Both the position numbers and the translations under genes were made by a program. 9,916 nucleotides of DNA from Acidobacteriota bacterium (GTDB taxonomy: Bacteria > Acidobacteriota > Terriglobia > Terriglobales > Acidobacteriaceae), in contig JAJZAL010000193.1 of the NCBI GenBank assembly GCA_021799405.1, positions 1 through 9,916 on the forward strand, written 5' to 3'. Within the stretch, counting starts at the first letter, position 1; every line of letters begins with the position of its first letter. The notes beneath the pieces were generated by a model. The model saw only the letters and a list, made by a program, of their open reading frames with translations. It did not search any database and was not told the origin of the DNA. Positions 1-6,886 of this stretch are shown here, one piece after another.

Positions 1-2
1 TT

Positions 3-161
3 ACCCTCAGCAGCCCGTCGGGCAATTTGCAGATCCTTGCAAAGGTAGCCCTGCCAATGGAGGCCGAATCGCGGTCCAGCCCCCCTGAAACCCCGTTAAA
101 TGCACGCCGTTCCCCTTCCGCTGAGAATCGTTGCCACGCTGCTCTGCCACAAGTAGGATAG
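3..161 (+). CDS. possible 3' end of an upstream gene (partial, uncertain)
   Basis: This frame is open from the left edge to a TAG at 159-161 (52 codons visible). Over the first 31 codons about three quarters of third positions are G or C, as expected for a gene in this genome. The bias fades in the last 20 codons, which are rich in Pro, Ser and Arg. The visible peptide includes GNLQILAKVALPMEAE, which I do not recognise. The metK promoter proposed at 131-159 overlaps its last codons. A minus-strand frame is also open here, so the region could equally be non-coding or belong to the other strand. Confidence 0.2.
   Translation, partial: TLSSPSGNLQILAKVALPMEAESRSSPPETPLNARRSPSAENRCHAALPQVG
131..159 (+). 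promoter_or_regulatory. candidate sigma-70 promoter for metK
   Basis: TTGCCA at 131-136 (5 of 6 to the -35 consensus) and TAGGAT at 154-159 (4 of 6 to the -10 consensus) are separated by exactly 17 bp. Transcription would start near 166, giving metK an untranslated leader of roughly 185 nt. Nothing comparable was noticed closer to the metK start. Assigned by eye only. Confidence 0.4.
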
Positions 162-166
162 AAGAG

Positions 167-238
167 GCACATTGGGCTGCGGTCCAGTGCGCGGGTGTGC
201 TCGTTCTTCGCGGGCATGATGCCGGCGGAAGAATGGAC
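167..238 (+). promoter_or_regulatory. structured RNA element in the metK leader (candidate)
   Basis: A strong hairpin spans 204-233. TTCTTC (204-209) pairs with GAAGAA (228-233), then CG (211-212) with CG (226-227), then GGCA (213-216) with TGCC (220-223) around a TGA loop, with only a G and a GG bulge. Outside it, GTCCA (182-186, with G at 182 read as part of ggtcca) can pair with TGGAC (234-238). The same CCA (184-186) can instead pair in a local stem, ATTGG (171-175) with CCAGT (184-188), so two alternative folds compete. I do not see the conserved cores of SAM-I, SAM-II, SAM-IV or SAH riboswitches. A regulatory role is inferred only from position upstream of metK. Confidence 0.3.
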
Positions 239-350
239 TTCCTCTCTGCTCGGCAGATGATTTACTGCAAAGCCAGGCGGTGCACAAATTGCCGGAGATC
301 TTGCGGCAGATCACCAAATTGAGTCCCTTCAATGGGTAGGAGTTTTGACG

Positions 351-1520
351 TTGAGTGACCGTTTCCTATTTACCTCTGAGTCCGTCACTGAAGGCCATCC
401 TGACAAGATGGCCGATCAGATTTCGGACGCAATCCTGGATGCCTGCCTGGATCAGGATCCATACAGCCGCGTGGCTGCCGAAACCCTCACCGCAACCGGC
501 CTGGTGGTCATCGCCGGTGAAATCACCACCAAAGCCTATGTCGATTTCCAGAGCCTGGTGCGCGGTGTGGTGGCTTCCATCGGCTACGACAATGCTTTAT
601 ACGGCTTCGACGCCAACACCTGTGCTGTCATCTCGAGCATCAACAAGCAGTCGGGCGACATTGCGCAGGGCGTGGATACCGGCGGCGCAGGCGACCAGGG
701 AATGATGTTCGGCTATGCCTCGAACGAAACCCCCGAGTTGATGCCCGCTCCCATCTCGCTGGCGCACAAGCTTACCCGCCAACTGACGACGGTCCGCAAA
801 AGTGGCAAGCTGCCCTATCTCCGCCCTGACGGCAAGAGCCAGGTCACGGTGGAATACGACGAAAACGGCAGGCCCGCCCGCATCGATGCTGTGGTTGTCA
901 GCAGCCAGCATGCCGAGAGCGTCACCAACGAAGAGTTGCACGCCGATATCCTCAAGCATGTCATTCAGGCGGTTTTGCCCGCCAAGTGGCTCGACGAGCA
1001 CACCAAGTACCACATCAATCCCACCGGCCGGTTCGTTATCGGCGGCCCGATGGGCGACACAGGCCTTACCGGCCGCAAGATCATCGTGGATACCTATGGC
1101 GGCATGGGCCGTCACGGCGGCGGAGCTTTTTCCGGCAAGGATCCGACCAAGGTTGACCGTTCGGCTGCCTACATGGCCCGTCATATCGCCAAGAATATCG
1201 TCGCCGCAGGTCTGGCGGACAAGGCTGAGGTCCAGCTCGCTTACGCGATCGGCGTAGCCGAGCCGGTTTCTGTCCTTGTCGAAACGTTCGGCACGGGTAA
1301 ACTGAGTTCGGCCCGCCTGACCGATCTGGTCCGCAAAAACTTCCCGCTGACGCCCAAAGGAATCATTGAGTACCTGAACCTGCGCCGGCCTATCTACCAG
1401 AAGACAGCGGCCTATGGTCACTTCGGCCGCACCGAGTCCGAGTTCACCTGGGAGGCGACCGACAAGGCCACCAAGCTGGCCGAACAGGCCGAAGTCTTTG
1501 CTGTGGCCAAGCACAAGTAA
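351..1520 (+). CDS. metK: S-adenosylmethionine synthetase (methionine adenosyltransferase)
   Basis: MetK is cytoplasmic and makes S-adenosylmethionine from ATP and methionine, releasing phosphate and pyrophosphate. All signature blocks are present: [12 protein letters not shown] at the N-terminus with the active-site His16 and Asp18; [13 protein letters not shown] (residues 111-123), the methionine/ATP-binding loop; and [19 protein letters not shown] (from residue 256), the phosphate-binding loop with Lys and Asp. Length is 389 residues, normal for the family. I start at TTG 351 and not TTG 345, because the Shine-Dalgarno AGGAG (338-342) is 8 nt from 351 but only 2 nt from 345. The resulting N-terminus, [11 protein letters not shown], fits the family. 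The gene appears monocistronic, with its own promoter (131-159), a long leader and a strong terminator. Nothing looks damaged. Confidence 0.97.
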   Translation: MSDRFLFTSESVTEGHPDKMADQISDAILDACLDQDPYSRVAAETLTATGLVVIAGEITTKAYVDFQSLVRGVVASIGYDNALYGFDANTCAVISSINKQSGDIAQGVDTGGAGDQGMMFGYASNETPELMPAPISLAHKLTRQLTTVRKSGKLPYLRPDGKSQVTVEYDENGRPARIDAVVVSSQHAESVTNEELHADILKHVIQAVLPAKWLDEHTKYHINPTGRFVIGGPMGDTGLTGRKIIVDTYGGMGRHGGGAFSGKDPTKVDRSAAYMARHIAKNIVAAGLADKAEVQLAYAIGVAEPVSVLVETFGTGKLSSARLTDLVRKNFPLTPKGIIEYLNLRRPIYQKTAAYGHFGRTESEFTWEATDKATKLAEQAEVFAVAKHK

Positions 1521-1552
1521 AACCGGCAAGATGCATTTCCTGCCGAAAGATC

Positions 1553-1588
1553 ATGGGACCCAGCATATCGAGGGTCCCATTCTTTTTT
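1553..1588 (+). terminator. rho-independent terminator after metK
   Basis: A perfect 9-bp stem, ATGGGACCC (1553-1561) with GGGTCCCAT (1572-1580), encloses a 10-nt loop. It is followed at once by TCTTTTTT (1581-1588). It starts 33 nt after the metK stop codon and separates metK from the next gene. Confidence 0.92.
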
Positions 1589-1655
1589 CCCCGCTCCGCG
1601 TCCATGACTTAGAATTTCCGAAGAGGCAGGAACGTCTCTTCTGGTGGGTATCTCC

Positions 1656-2402
1656 ATGCGTTTTCTTGCGATTACTGCTCTCATGCTGGTGTGCGCGGGC
1701 TTCGGCGTCGCGCAGTCAAACGCCAACTGGTCCTATACCGGCCGGTACGGCCCGGCCCGATGGGGATATCTTGATCCGGCCTATAAAACCTGTACGAGTG
1801 GGCGCGAGCAATCCCCCGTCGATATTCGCCGCGCATTCTTGAACAAATCTCTGCAGCCGATCGAGTTCCACTATCTGACTGGGCCGGTCACCATGGAAAA
1901 CGACGGCCACACCATTGTGGTTCACGTCGGCCCTGGCAGCTACATAGTGGCTAACGGCGTGCGCTACGACCTGATCCAGTTTGATTTCCACACCCCGAGC
2001 GAAGAAGAAGTTAAAGGCGACGTCTCCGACATGGACGTCCAGTTCGAGCACAAGAGCGCCGATGGCAAAGTCGCCGAAATTGCCGTGCGCCTGACCGAGG
2101 CACAAGACTTCCCCAATACCACGCTGGCGATGCTCTGGCCTCATTTGCCCGCAAAGGCTGGTACCAAGACCCAAGTCAGCGCCATGGTGAACCCGGGCGG
2201 CCTGTTGCCCGGCGATCGCTCCTACTGGACTTATATGGGGTCGCTGACGACACCGCCCTGCACCGAGGGAGTGCGCTGGTTTGTGCTGCAGTCTGAAGTG
2301 AACATCAGCCGGAGGCAATTCGACGCTTTTACGGCGCTCTACAAGCTAAATTCGCGGCCCGTGCAGAACCTGCGCGGACGGCGAATCGAGGCAAGCCAAT
2401 AA
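1656..2402 (+). CDS. exported alpha-carbonic-anhydrase-fold protein with degraded zinc site
   Basis: This 248-residue protein has a signal peptide (residues 1-19, cleavage likely after GVA) and so is probably periplasmic. It aligns throughout with alpha-carbonic anhydrases: REQSPVDI near residue 50, NDGH with the proton-shuttle His85, LIQFDFHTPSEE (106-117), SADGKVAEIAV, and SLTTPPCTEGVRW (from 196) with the gatekeeper Thr198. Cys46 and Cys202 sit where exported family members form their disulfide. The zinc triad is altered, however. In the canonical HxH the first His is Asp110, only His112 remains, and the third ligand (canonical E-x-H) is Gln129. Ordinary CO2 hydration is therefore doubtful, and it resembles eukaryotic carbonic-anhydrase-related proteins. 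ATG 1656 is preferred over GTG 1644 because it gives a compact signal peptide and has GGTGGG 7 nt upstream. A -10-like TAGAAT lies at 1610-1615, but without a convincing -35. Confidence 0.9.
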   Translation: MRFLAITALMLVCAGFGVAQSNANWSYTGRYGPARWGYLDPAYKTCTSGREQSPVDIRRAFLNKSLQPIEFHYLTGPVTMENDGHTIVVHVGPGSYIVANGVRYDLIQFDFHTPSEEEVKGDVSDMDVQFEHKSADGKVAEIAVRLTEAQDFPNTTLAMLWPHLPAKAGTKTQVSAMVNPGGLLPGDRSYWTYMGSLTTPPCTEGVRWFVLQSEVNISRRQFDAFTALYKLNSRPVQNLRGRRIEASQ

Positions 2403-2504
2403 TAAGAACCGTTCCAGGATGATTACGGCAGTACCCGGTTTCTCACCCGCCGGTGTATGTGTTTGCCTTGTCAAATCATGACGAGTAGCACAGCCGGCCC
2501 ATAT

Positions 2505-2533
2505 TTGTGATACATTCACAGCAAATTTATAAA
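2505..2533 (+). promoter_or_regulatory. sigma-70-type promoter
   Basis: TTGTGA (2505-2510) and TATAAA (2528-2533) are separated by 17 bp, each one or two bases from consensus, in a locally AT-rich stretch. Transcription would start near 2540, about 40 nt ahead of the ATG at 2579. It indicates that the downstream gene is transcribed independently of the carbonic-anhydrase-like gene. Confidence 0.6.
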
Positions 2534-2578
2534 AGGTGTGAAATTCGCCGATAGGCATCTCAAAGCGAGGACCTTGCG

Positions 2579-3076
2579 ATGATGAAGTTTGACGAATTCC
2601 TCCGAAGCAGGGAGCACGAAGAAAAGAAAAGATCTGAGCAGGAAGCAACAGCCGCGGCCGAACAGCAGCTCGTCGCCCAGCAAGTGACCAAGGCTTGGCG
2701 CGATCTGCAGGATGCCGTAAAAGCCACGGCCGACGGCAAGGAGTACAAAGGCGTCGCGTTTAAATGGCGTGCGGATAAGAACCTTCCCCCTTGCCTCGTC
2801 CTTCACAACCTTGCCGCATCGTTTATTGAGCAGAGCCGCGCGGCTGGCGCCTTCACCGTGCAATTTGGTGGGATTCCCGGAAATGAGGCCTACTGGAAGT
2901 TTGGCCCTCCGGAATCCGAATATCTGGACGTTCAATATCTGGGTCCGGACCGCTGGAGGATTGGCTTTTCGTCGAGCGCGCTCAGGACAACAGGCGATGA
3001 CAGCGCCGCCCACGAGATATGCGCGGCATTCGTCCGCTATTACGACAATTTTCAGCGCAACAGAAGAGGCAATTGA
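2579..3076 (+). CDS. uncharacterised 165-residue protein
   Basis: I do not recognise a family. The first 50 or so residues are highly charged and rich in Glu, Lys, Gln and Ala (EHEEKKRSEQEATAAAEQQ), typical of a long amphipathic helix or coiled coil. The rest looks like a compact mixed fold with many aromatics (AYWKFGPPESEYLDVQYLG, then DRWRIGFSSS) and ends in a basic tail. There is no signal peptide or membrane segment, so it is probably cytoplasmic. The first ATG is favoured by GAGG (2567-2570) 8 nt upstream; a second ATG follows immediately. The gene has its own promoter and is convergent with the HAD gene. Codon use matches its neighbours and supports a real gene. Confidence 0.8.
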   Translation: MMKFDEFLRSREHEEKKRSEQEATAAAEQQLVAQQVTKAWRDLQDAVKATADGKEYKGVAFKWRADKNLPPCLVLHNLAASFIEQSRAAGAFTVQFGGIPGNEAYWKFGPPESEYLDVQYLGPDRWRIGFSSSALRTTGDDSAAHEICAAFVRYYDNFQRNRRGN

Positions 3077-3146
3077 GCCCTCCGGCCCGTGAAGAACTCC
3101 CCGGAACGACGCTCATTAGCTCGCCGCCCATCGTTCTTGTGCCAGA

Positions 3147-3830
3147 TTAGCCGGCAGCCGGAGTCAACCTCAGAACCAGACCCTCATTCGTGGACTGCAG
3201 CTCCACGCCAGCCAAATCCGTAACCACGTAGTGCGCGGCGTCAAGCACATTAATAGGGTGGGAAAACGTAGTGGCAACCACGGTGCAGCCAGCGGCGCGA
3301 CCAGCCTGCGCGCCCGATGAAGAATCCTCAAAGACCACACACTCCTCCGGTCGAAAGCCCAACAACTCCGCCCCGGTCAGATATGGCTGCGGATGTGGCT
3401 TACCGGCGGTCACCTGGTCGGCTGTCACCAGGCTCTCAGGAACGGGGATCCCCCCGGCCGCCAGACGCACTCGCGCCAGTCTCTCCGTAGCGCTGGTTAC
3501 CACCGTCCAGCGATCCCTTGGCAACGCCGCCAGCAACTCTGGCACGCCGGGCAGCGCGGTTAGCCCGTCATTGTCCCTTACCTCAATCTCCTCAATGAGT
3601 TCAAGTTCGGCCTGGCTATCGAGATCAGGGCAAAGCATGGCCAGCACGTCGATGGCGCGCCGGCCGTGGGCGATCTCGCGCACCTGCGCGATATCGACCC
3701 CGCGCATCTTCGCCCATTTCGCCCAGCTGCGCTCGACGCTGCCCAGCGAGGAGATCAGGACGCCATCCATGTCGAAGAGAATGCCCTGGCAGTGGATCAC
3801 GACAGAATGGACGGCCGCGGAAGAAGTCAT
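3147..3830 (-). CDS. HAD-superfamily sugar-phosphatase / phosphoglucomutase-like hydrolase
   Basis: A 227-residue cytoplasmic haloacid-dehalogenase hydrolase with all four motifs: motif I FDMDGVL with nucleophile Asp20 and Asp22; motif II VVTSAT (Thr112/Ser113); motif III Lys144 in AGKPHPQPY; motif IV VVFEDSSSG with Glu168 and Asp169 for magnesium. An alpha-helical cap sits between motifs I and II, as in subfamily IA. This resembles sugar-phosphatases, glycerol-phosphatases and beta-phosphoglucomutases; the sequence alone does not fix the substrate. ATG at 3830 lies 4 nt after the stop of the AsmA-like gene, so the two are probably co-transcribed and translationally coupled. There is no independent strong ribosome-binding site, only a weak AGG in the preceding stop region. 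The family assignment is firm, the substrate unknown. Confidence 0.92.
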   Translation of the reverse strand: MTSSAAVHSVVIHCQGILFDMDGVLISSLGSVERSWAKWAKMRGVDIAQVREIAHGRRAIDVLAMLCPDLDSQAELELIEEIEVRDNDGLTALPGVPELLAALPRDRWTVVTSATERLARVRLAAGGIPVPESLVTADQVTAGKPHPQPYLTGAELLGFRPEECVVFEDSSSGAQAGRAAGCTVVATTFSHPINVLDAAHYVVTDLAGVELQSTNEGLVLRLTPAAG

Positions 3831-3834
3831 AAGC

Positions 3835-6510
3835 CTATCTTACCGGGCGGGAAATGGAACCAACCTCCGCGCTGGCATTCTTCACTCCGGAAAAGGACAC
3901 CCTGGACGGCTCGCCAAAGGTCAGTGTGGCTTCGACAGACTGCTTGCTGGCGCCCCGGACCACCTGGTTCTCCTGGAGCGTGATCTTGCCCCCTTCAATC
4001 GCCGCATCGGCAATCCAGCGGTCGAAGCGAACCAGCGCCGGGGGAATGCGGCCCAACGCGGTCAAATCGGCTTTCTGCGCCCCCTCGGCAGCCACAGACC
4101 CACGCCGCCACTCGAAGTGCAACTTGCCGGTAGCCGAGGCGGCCAGGCTGCTGGCAGTAAAGCCGGAGAGATCGATCTTGCCGTCCGCATTGAAGTCACC
4201 GCCCGACCAGCGCAGCCCGAGCAGGTGGCCCACGGCTGGCGCGCTCAGTCTTGCAAATGTCCCGTCAAAGCTATAGGCGGGCGCGTTTCCGCCGGTTGAA
4301 GGCGCGTTGAGCGATCCGCTCCCATGCACGTGGCCGCCGAGCAATCCGGCATCGAGGCTCGTAATCTTGGCTCCCGAGGGCTGGATACGCACCGCCGCCG
4401 TGGGCTTGTAAAGCGTAACCGGCCCCAGCACCAGGGATTCGGCTTTGACGGTACCCTCCAATTGCGGCCATGCCGGCGCGGATGAGAGATGTAAACTCGC
4501 GATCAGCGTGGAGAGCAGAGTTCCGTGCTTGCTCGCGCCCAGAAACGCCTTTTGCAGGGTGCCGGCGTTGAGCGCGCCAAACTGTACTTCAAAATGCGGT
4601 AGGCAGAGCTGCATCGGTTCGCAGTCCCGCGGCACGGAAAGGTTGGCCGTTCCCTTCACCGTGCCATAGGAAAACTCGACAGGATTCCAGTACGCCTGGC
4701 CGTTGGCCAGATGGAGTGTGGCCTCGGAAATCTCGACAGGATGAGCGAGATAATCGGCTGTCCAGCGGGCGTTGCGCAGCGTCAAGGTTCCGCTCACGCT
4801 GTCGGCCTCCGGCTCAGTGGACGCTACGACACCGGCAAAAGTGGCAGGCGTCCCTTTTCCCGCACCGGACGCAGGCGCCGCGGCCACGGGAATGCCCTCA
4901 TTCAACACCCACGGCCCCGCAATGCTGAGATCCACGGCAGCAGGACCGGCTGACAGCGCATCGAGAGCTTTGGCTTCCTCTATACCCGCCACGTGCGCTA
5001 CCTCTCTCAGACGGCCAAGGCTGGCTTCCCCGCTCATTGTCATCTGGTAGCCACCCAAGGTCAGGTGAGACGAGATGGTGAGGGGCTTTTCCGCGCCCAT
5101 GGCGACATCCGCAGTGGTCTCCAGCACCGGCATGCGCTTCTGCGCATCGAGAGCCGGTTCGAGCACCAACCTGGGAACACGGATGGGCTGGCTGAGGCCG
5201 GCCCCACTAAGCTGAAAGTCCTGAACGCTCAGTTCTCCCGAGTACGGATCTTTCTCTGCCGCCCGTTCCCCTGCCAGACGGCCCCGGCTGGGACGCTCCG
5301 TTTTGGCCGGAACTTCCGAACCCTTCCCTGCGTCGCCGGGAGCTGCGGTTGCGTAGGTAATCTTGCCGCTCACCGCACCGCTCATTGCAAGATCAGGATC
5401 GATTCCGCTGCGAACAGTGCGCAGCAAAGCAAGACCGGCGGCAGCAGAAATTTGATCCAACTGCATTGAAAGGCGTCGAGTTCCATCCTCCGCGGGCAAA
5501 TCGCCGGCCAAAAGAATGCGGCCCTCACCCAACGGCGAGTAGCACGCCAGGTTCTCAATGGCATCCTGCGAATAGTGGTAAGCCAGACTGCAGCGTGCGT
5601 CGAAATCCAGTGGCGCGGCCGGAGCAAATTCGGCGCGATGCACTCCGGTGGCGCGCAGCCGCGCCGTGATGTGCGCATCATTGGGTGTGCCGTCCACGTG
5701 CAACTCGCCGGTAAGACCGCCGCGCCAACCGGCATCCGTGCCAAAGAGCAGCCGCGTAAGCTGGCCCAGTTGCGCCTCGCGCCAGTCCATGTCGAGATGC
5801 ACCGGCATCTGGCGCAACGCCGGGGCGTCGTGGATTTGGCCTTCGAGACGCACTTCGCCAGTGTCGGCATCGTCCAGGCTCAGATCCGTGCGCACAGGCT
5901 GGCCCCGCAGCCGGATGCGCCAATCTCCGGGCGACTCCTGCCAAAACGAAAAATCGGTGTTTACCAGGGAGAACGGCAACTTTTCGGCGCCATTCTTGAA
6001 GTTAATGCGGGAGTCGGTCGCCTCCATGTAGGGAAGACTCACGGCGTGCTCGGCGCCAGGCTTGTCCGCTGCCTGTCCGGCATTGGCCGCCGCCGTGCGA
6101 AAGAGCGGATCCAGGTTCCACCGCCCGCCTGGAGCGCGCACCACGTTCAGGCTGGCTTCGTCGACGCTGATGGTCCCGATCTCCAACCGCCCCCGCCAGA
6201 GCGGAAGCAGCCGGATGGAGGCAGTCACGGTGTTGGCGTGGAGCACGGGTTCGGCCCCATAGCCCGGGTCTTCATAGACGGTCAAATCGTCGAGCACAAA
6301 GCCCGGCCAGGGCAGCAGGCGCCATTCCACCGAGGAGAGATGCACCGGCCGGCTCAGCGACACGGAGATCAGATGGGTGATCTGCGTCTTGTAGCGGCCG
6401 ATGCTGATCAGCGGCGGCACTAGCAGCACCACCAGAACAACAAAAACCGCCGACAAGATGATCCAAATCCGCTTGTGGGACCGTTGCCGCCTTTGAATGT
6501 CATCCGTCAT
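3835..6510 (-). CDS. AsmA-family inner-membrane-anchored protein
   Basis: A large protein of about 891 residues. The basic N-terminus (RRQRSHKR) is followed by one transmembrane helix (about residues 15-37), and the rest is predicted periplasmic. After the anchor comes the AsmA pattern: SRPVHLSSVEWRLLPWPGF, then LDDLTVYEDPGYGAEPVL, then long repeats of beta-strand segments ending in an AsmA C-terminal-type region (GGDFNADGKIDLSGFTA). A low-complexity, charged Gly/Pro/Lys/Glu linker lies near residues 388-421. AsmA/TamB/YhdP relatives form bridge-like beta-groove proteins linked to lipid transport and outer-membrane homeostasis; that role here is inferred from family. ATG 6510 is chosen; TTG 6519 in frame would add three residues, and neither has a strong Shine-Dalgarno. 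It is the first gene of a two-gene unit with the HAD hydrolase. Confidence 0.88.
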   Translation of the reverse strand: MTDDIQRRQRSHKRIWIILSAVFVVLVVLLVPPLISIGRYKTQITHLISVSLSRPVHLSSVEWRLLPWPGFVLDDLTVYEDPGYGAEPVLHANTVTASIRLLPLWRGRLEIGTISVDEASLNVVRAPGGRWNLDPLFRTAAANAGQAADKPGAEHAVSLPYMEATDSRINFKNGAEKLPFSLVNTDFSFWQESPGDWRIRLRGQPVRTDLSLDDADTGEVRLEGQIHDAPALRQMPVHLDMDWREAQLGQLTRLLFGTDAGWRGGLTGELHVDGTPNDAHITARLRATGVHRAEFAPAAPLDFDARCSLAYHYSQDAIENLACYSPLGEGRILLAGDLPAEDGTRRLSMQLDQISAAAGLALLRTVRSGIDPDLAMSGAVSGKITYATAAPGDAGKGSEVPAKTERPSRGRLAGERAAEKDPYSGELSVQDFQLSGAGLSQPIRVPRLVLEPALDAQKRMPVLETTADVAMGAEKPLTISSHLTLGGYQMTMSGEASLGRLREVAHVAGIEEAKALDALSAGPAAVDLSIAGPWVLNEGIPVAAAPASGAGKGTPATFAGVVASTEPEADSVSGTLTLRNARWTADYLAHPVEISEATLHLANGQAYWNPVEFSYGTVKGTANLSVPRDCEPMQLCLPHFEVQFGALNAGTLQKAFLGASKHGTLLSTLIASLHLSSAPAWPQLEGTVKAESLVLGPVTLYKPTAAVRIQPSGAKITSLDAGLLGGHVHGSGSLNAPSTGGNAPAYSFDGTFARLSAPAVGHLLGLRWSGGDFNADGKIDLSGFTASSLAASATGKLHFEWRRGSVAAEGAQKADLTALGRIPPALVRFDRWIADAAIEGGKITLQENQVVRGASKQSVEATLTFGEPSRVSFSGVKNASAEVGSISRPVR

Positions 6511-6886
6511 GTCTTTCAAGATTTTAGCTGTTCGCGGCGGTCTGTCTCAGCTCTCGTCCCACTCGCAATCTATCCATAAGCCGTTAAGTCATTGAAAGAG
6601 GCGCGAGAGAGTTCTCCTCGAAACCAAAGCAGTTGGGGTGGATAAAGATTTGCAGCAGGGACCGGACCTGAGGCTGGCCTCCAGACCGCTCGAATGAGGC
6701 GCGGCGCCGCGTCTCCGCTGTTTTCTTTCTGAAGGGCTTGATTCCCTCGTGACTTGCGCCGTAATTTGCCGCACGACCCTGCTGAAATGTTCGCTTGGAC
6801 AACGGTCATCGGGCTAAGCCTGGTTCACCGGATTCACGCGTTATGATTGCCTTCGATTGCTTTTTCTGCTTTGAAGGAGCGCTGCC
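6511..6886. other. divergent intergenic region between AsmA and GH106 genes
   Basis: This 376-bp stretch separates two divergently transcribed genes and must hold both promoters. Short overlapping open frames occur on both strands, but none has gene-like composition or a recognisable protein. What I can point to is a 20-bp palindrome (6696-6715), a -10-like TATGAT at 6842-6847 with no good -35, a direct repeat of GATTGC (6845-6850 and 6855-6860), and the Shine-Dalgarno AAGGAG (6874-6879) of the GH106 gene. No promoter for the minus-strand operon could be assigned with confidence. Confidence 0.6.
6696..6715. repeat. 20-bp near-perfect palindrome, candidate operator
   Basis: The half-sites GAGGCGCGGC and GCCGCGTCTC match at 9 of 10 positions; the exception would be a G-T wobble in RNA. 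The inner 12 bp (6700-6711) are a perfect palindrome. Lying in a divergent promoter region, it could bind a dimeric regulator of either operon. As RNA it could form only a short-loop hairpin. In GC-rich DNA short palindromes can arise by chance, so the call is tentative. Confidence 0.35.

Noticed and set aside
74..105. Weak resemblance to an S-box (SAM-I) riboswitch core around GTCCAGCCC...TGAAACCC
   Set aside because: The following conserved GGCAACC segment and the pairing partners for the P1 and P2 stems are missing, and the site lies upstream of the proposed promoter.
131..322. 63-codon open frame in the metK leader with a Cys- and Arg-rich end
   Set aside because: Its TTG start coincides with the -35 element, an internal ATG (233) has GGAAG only 1 nt away, and composition does not look coding. 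A Cys-responsive leader peptide cannot be supported.
597..1529. Long 310-codon open frame on the minus strand across metK
   Set aside because: It is an antisense shadow of an unmistakable metK with conserved motifs on the plus strand; the translation shows no recognisable protein features.
3104..3136. Inverted repeat GAACGA/TCGTTC between the convergent genes as a bidirectional terminator
   Set aside because: Only six pairs with a 21-nt loop and no T-tract on either side.
3271..4299. 342-codon plus-strand open frame across the HAD and AsmA genes
   Set aside because: It overlaps two well-supported minus-strand genes and its translation is low-complexity Ser/Arg/Pro/Ala-rich, typical of a shadow frame in GC-rich DNA.
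6570..6809. Three overlapping short minus-strand open frames in the divergent region
   Set aside because: Three frames open at once indicates chance, no Shine-Dalgarno was seen and the translations are not protein-like.
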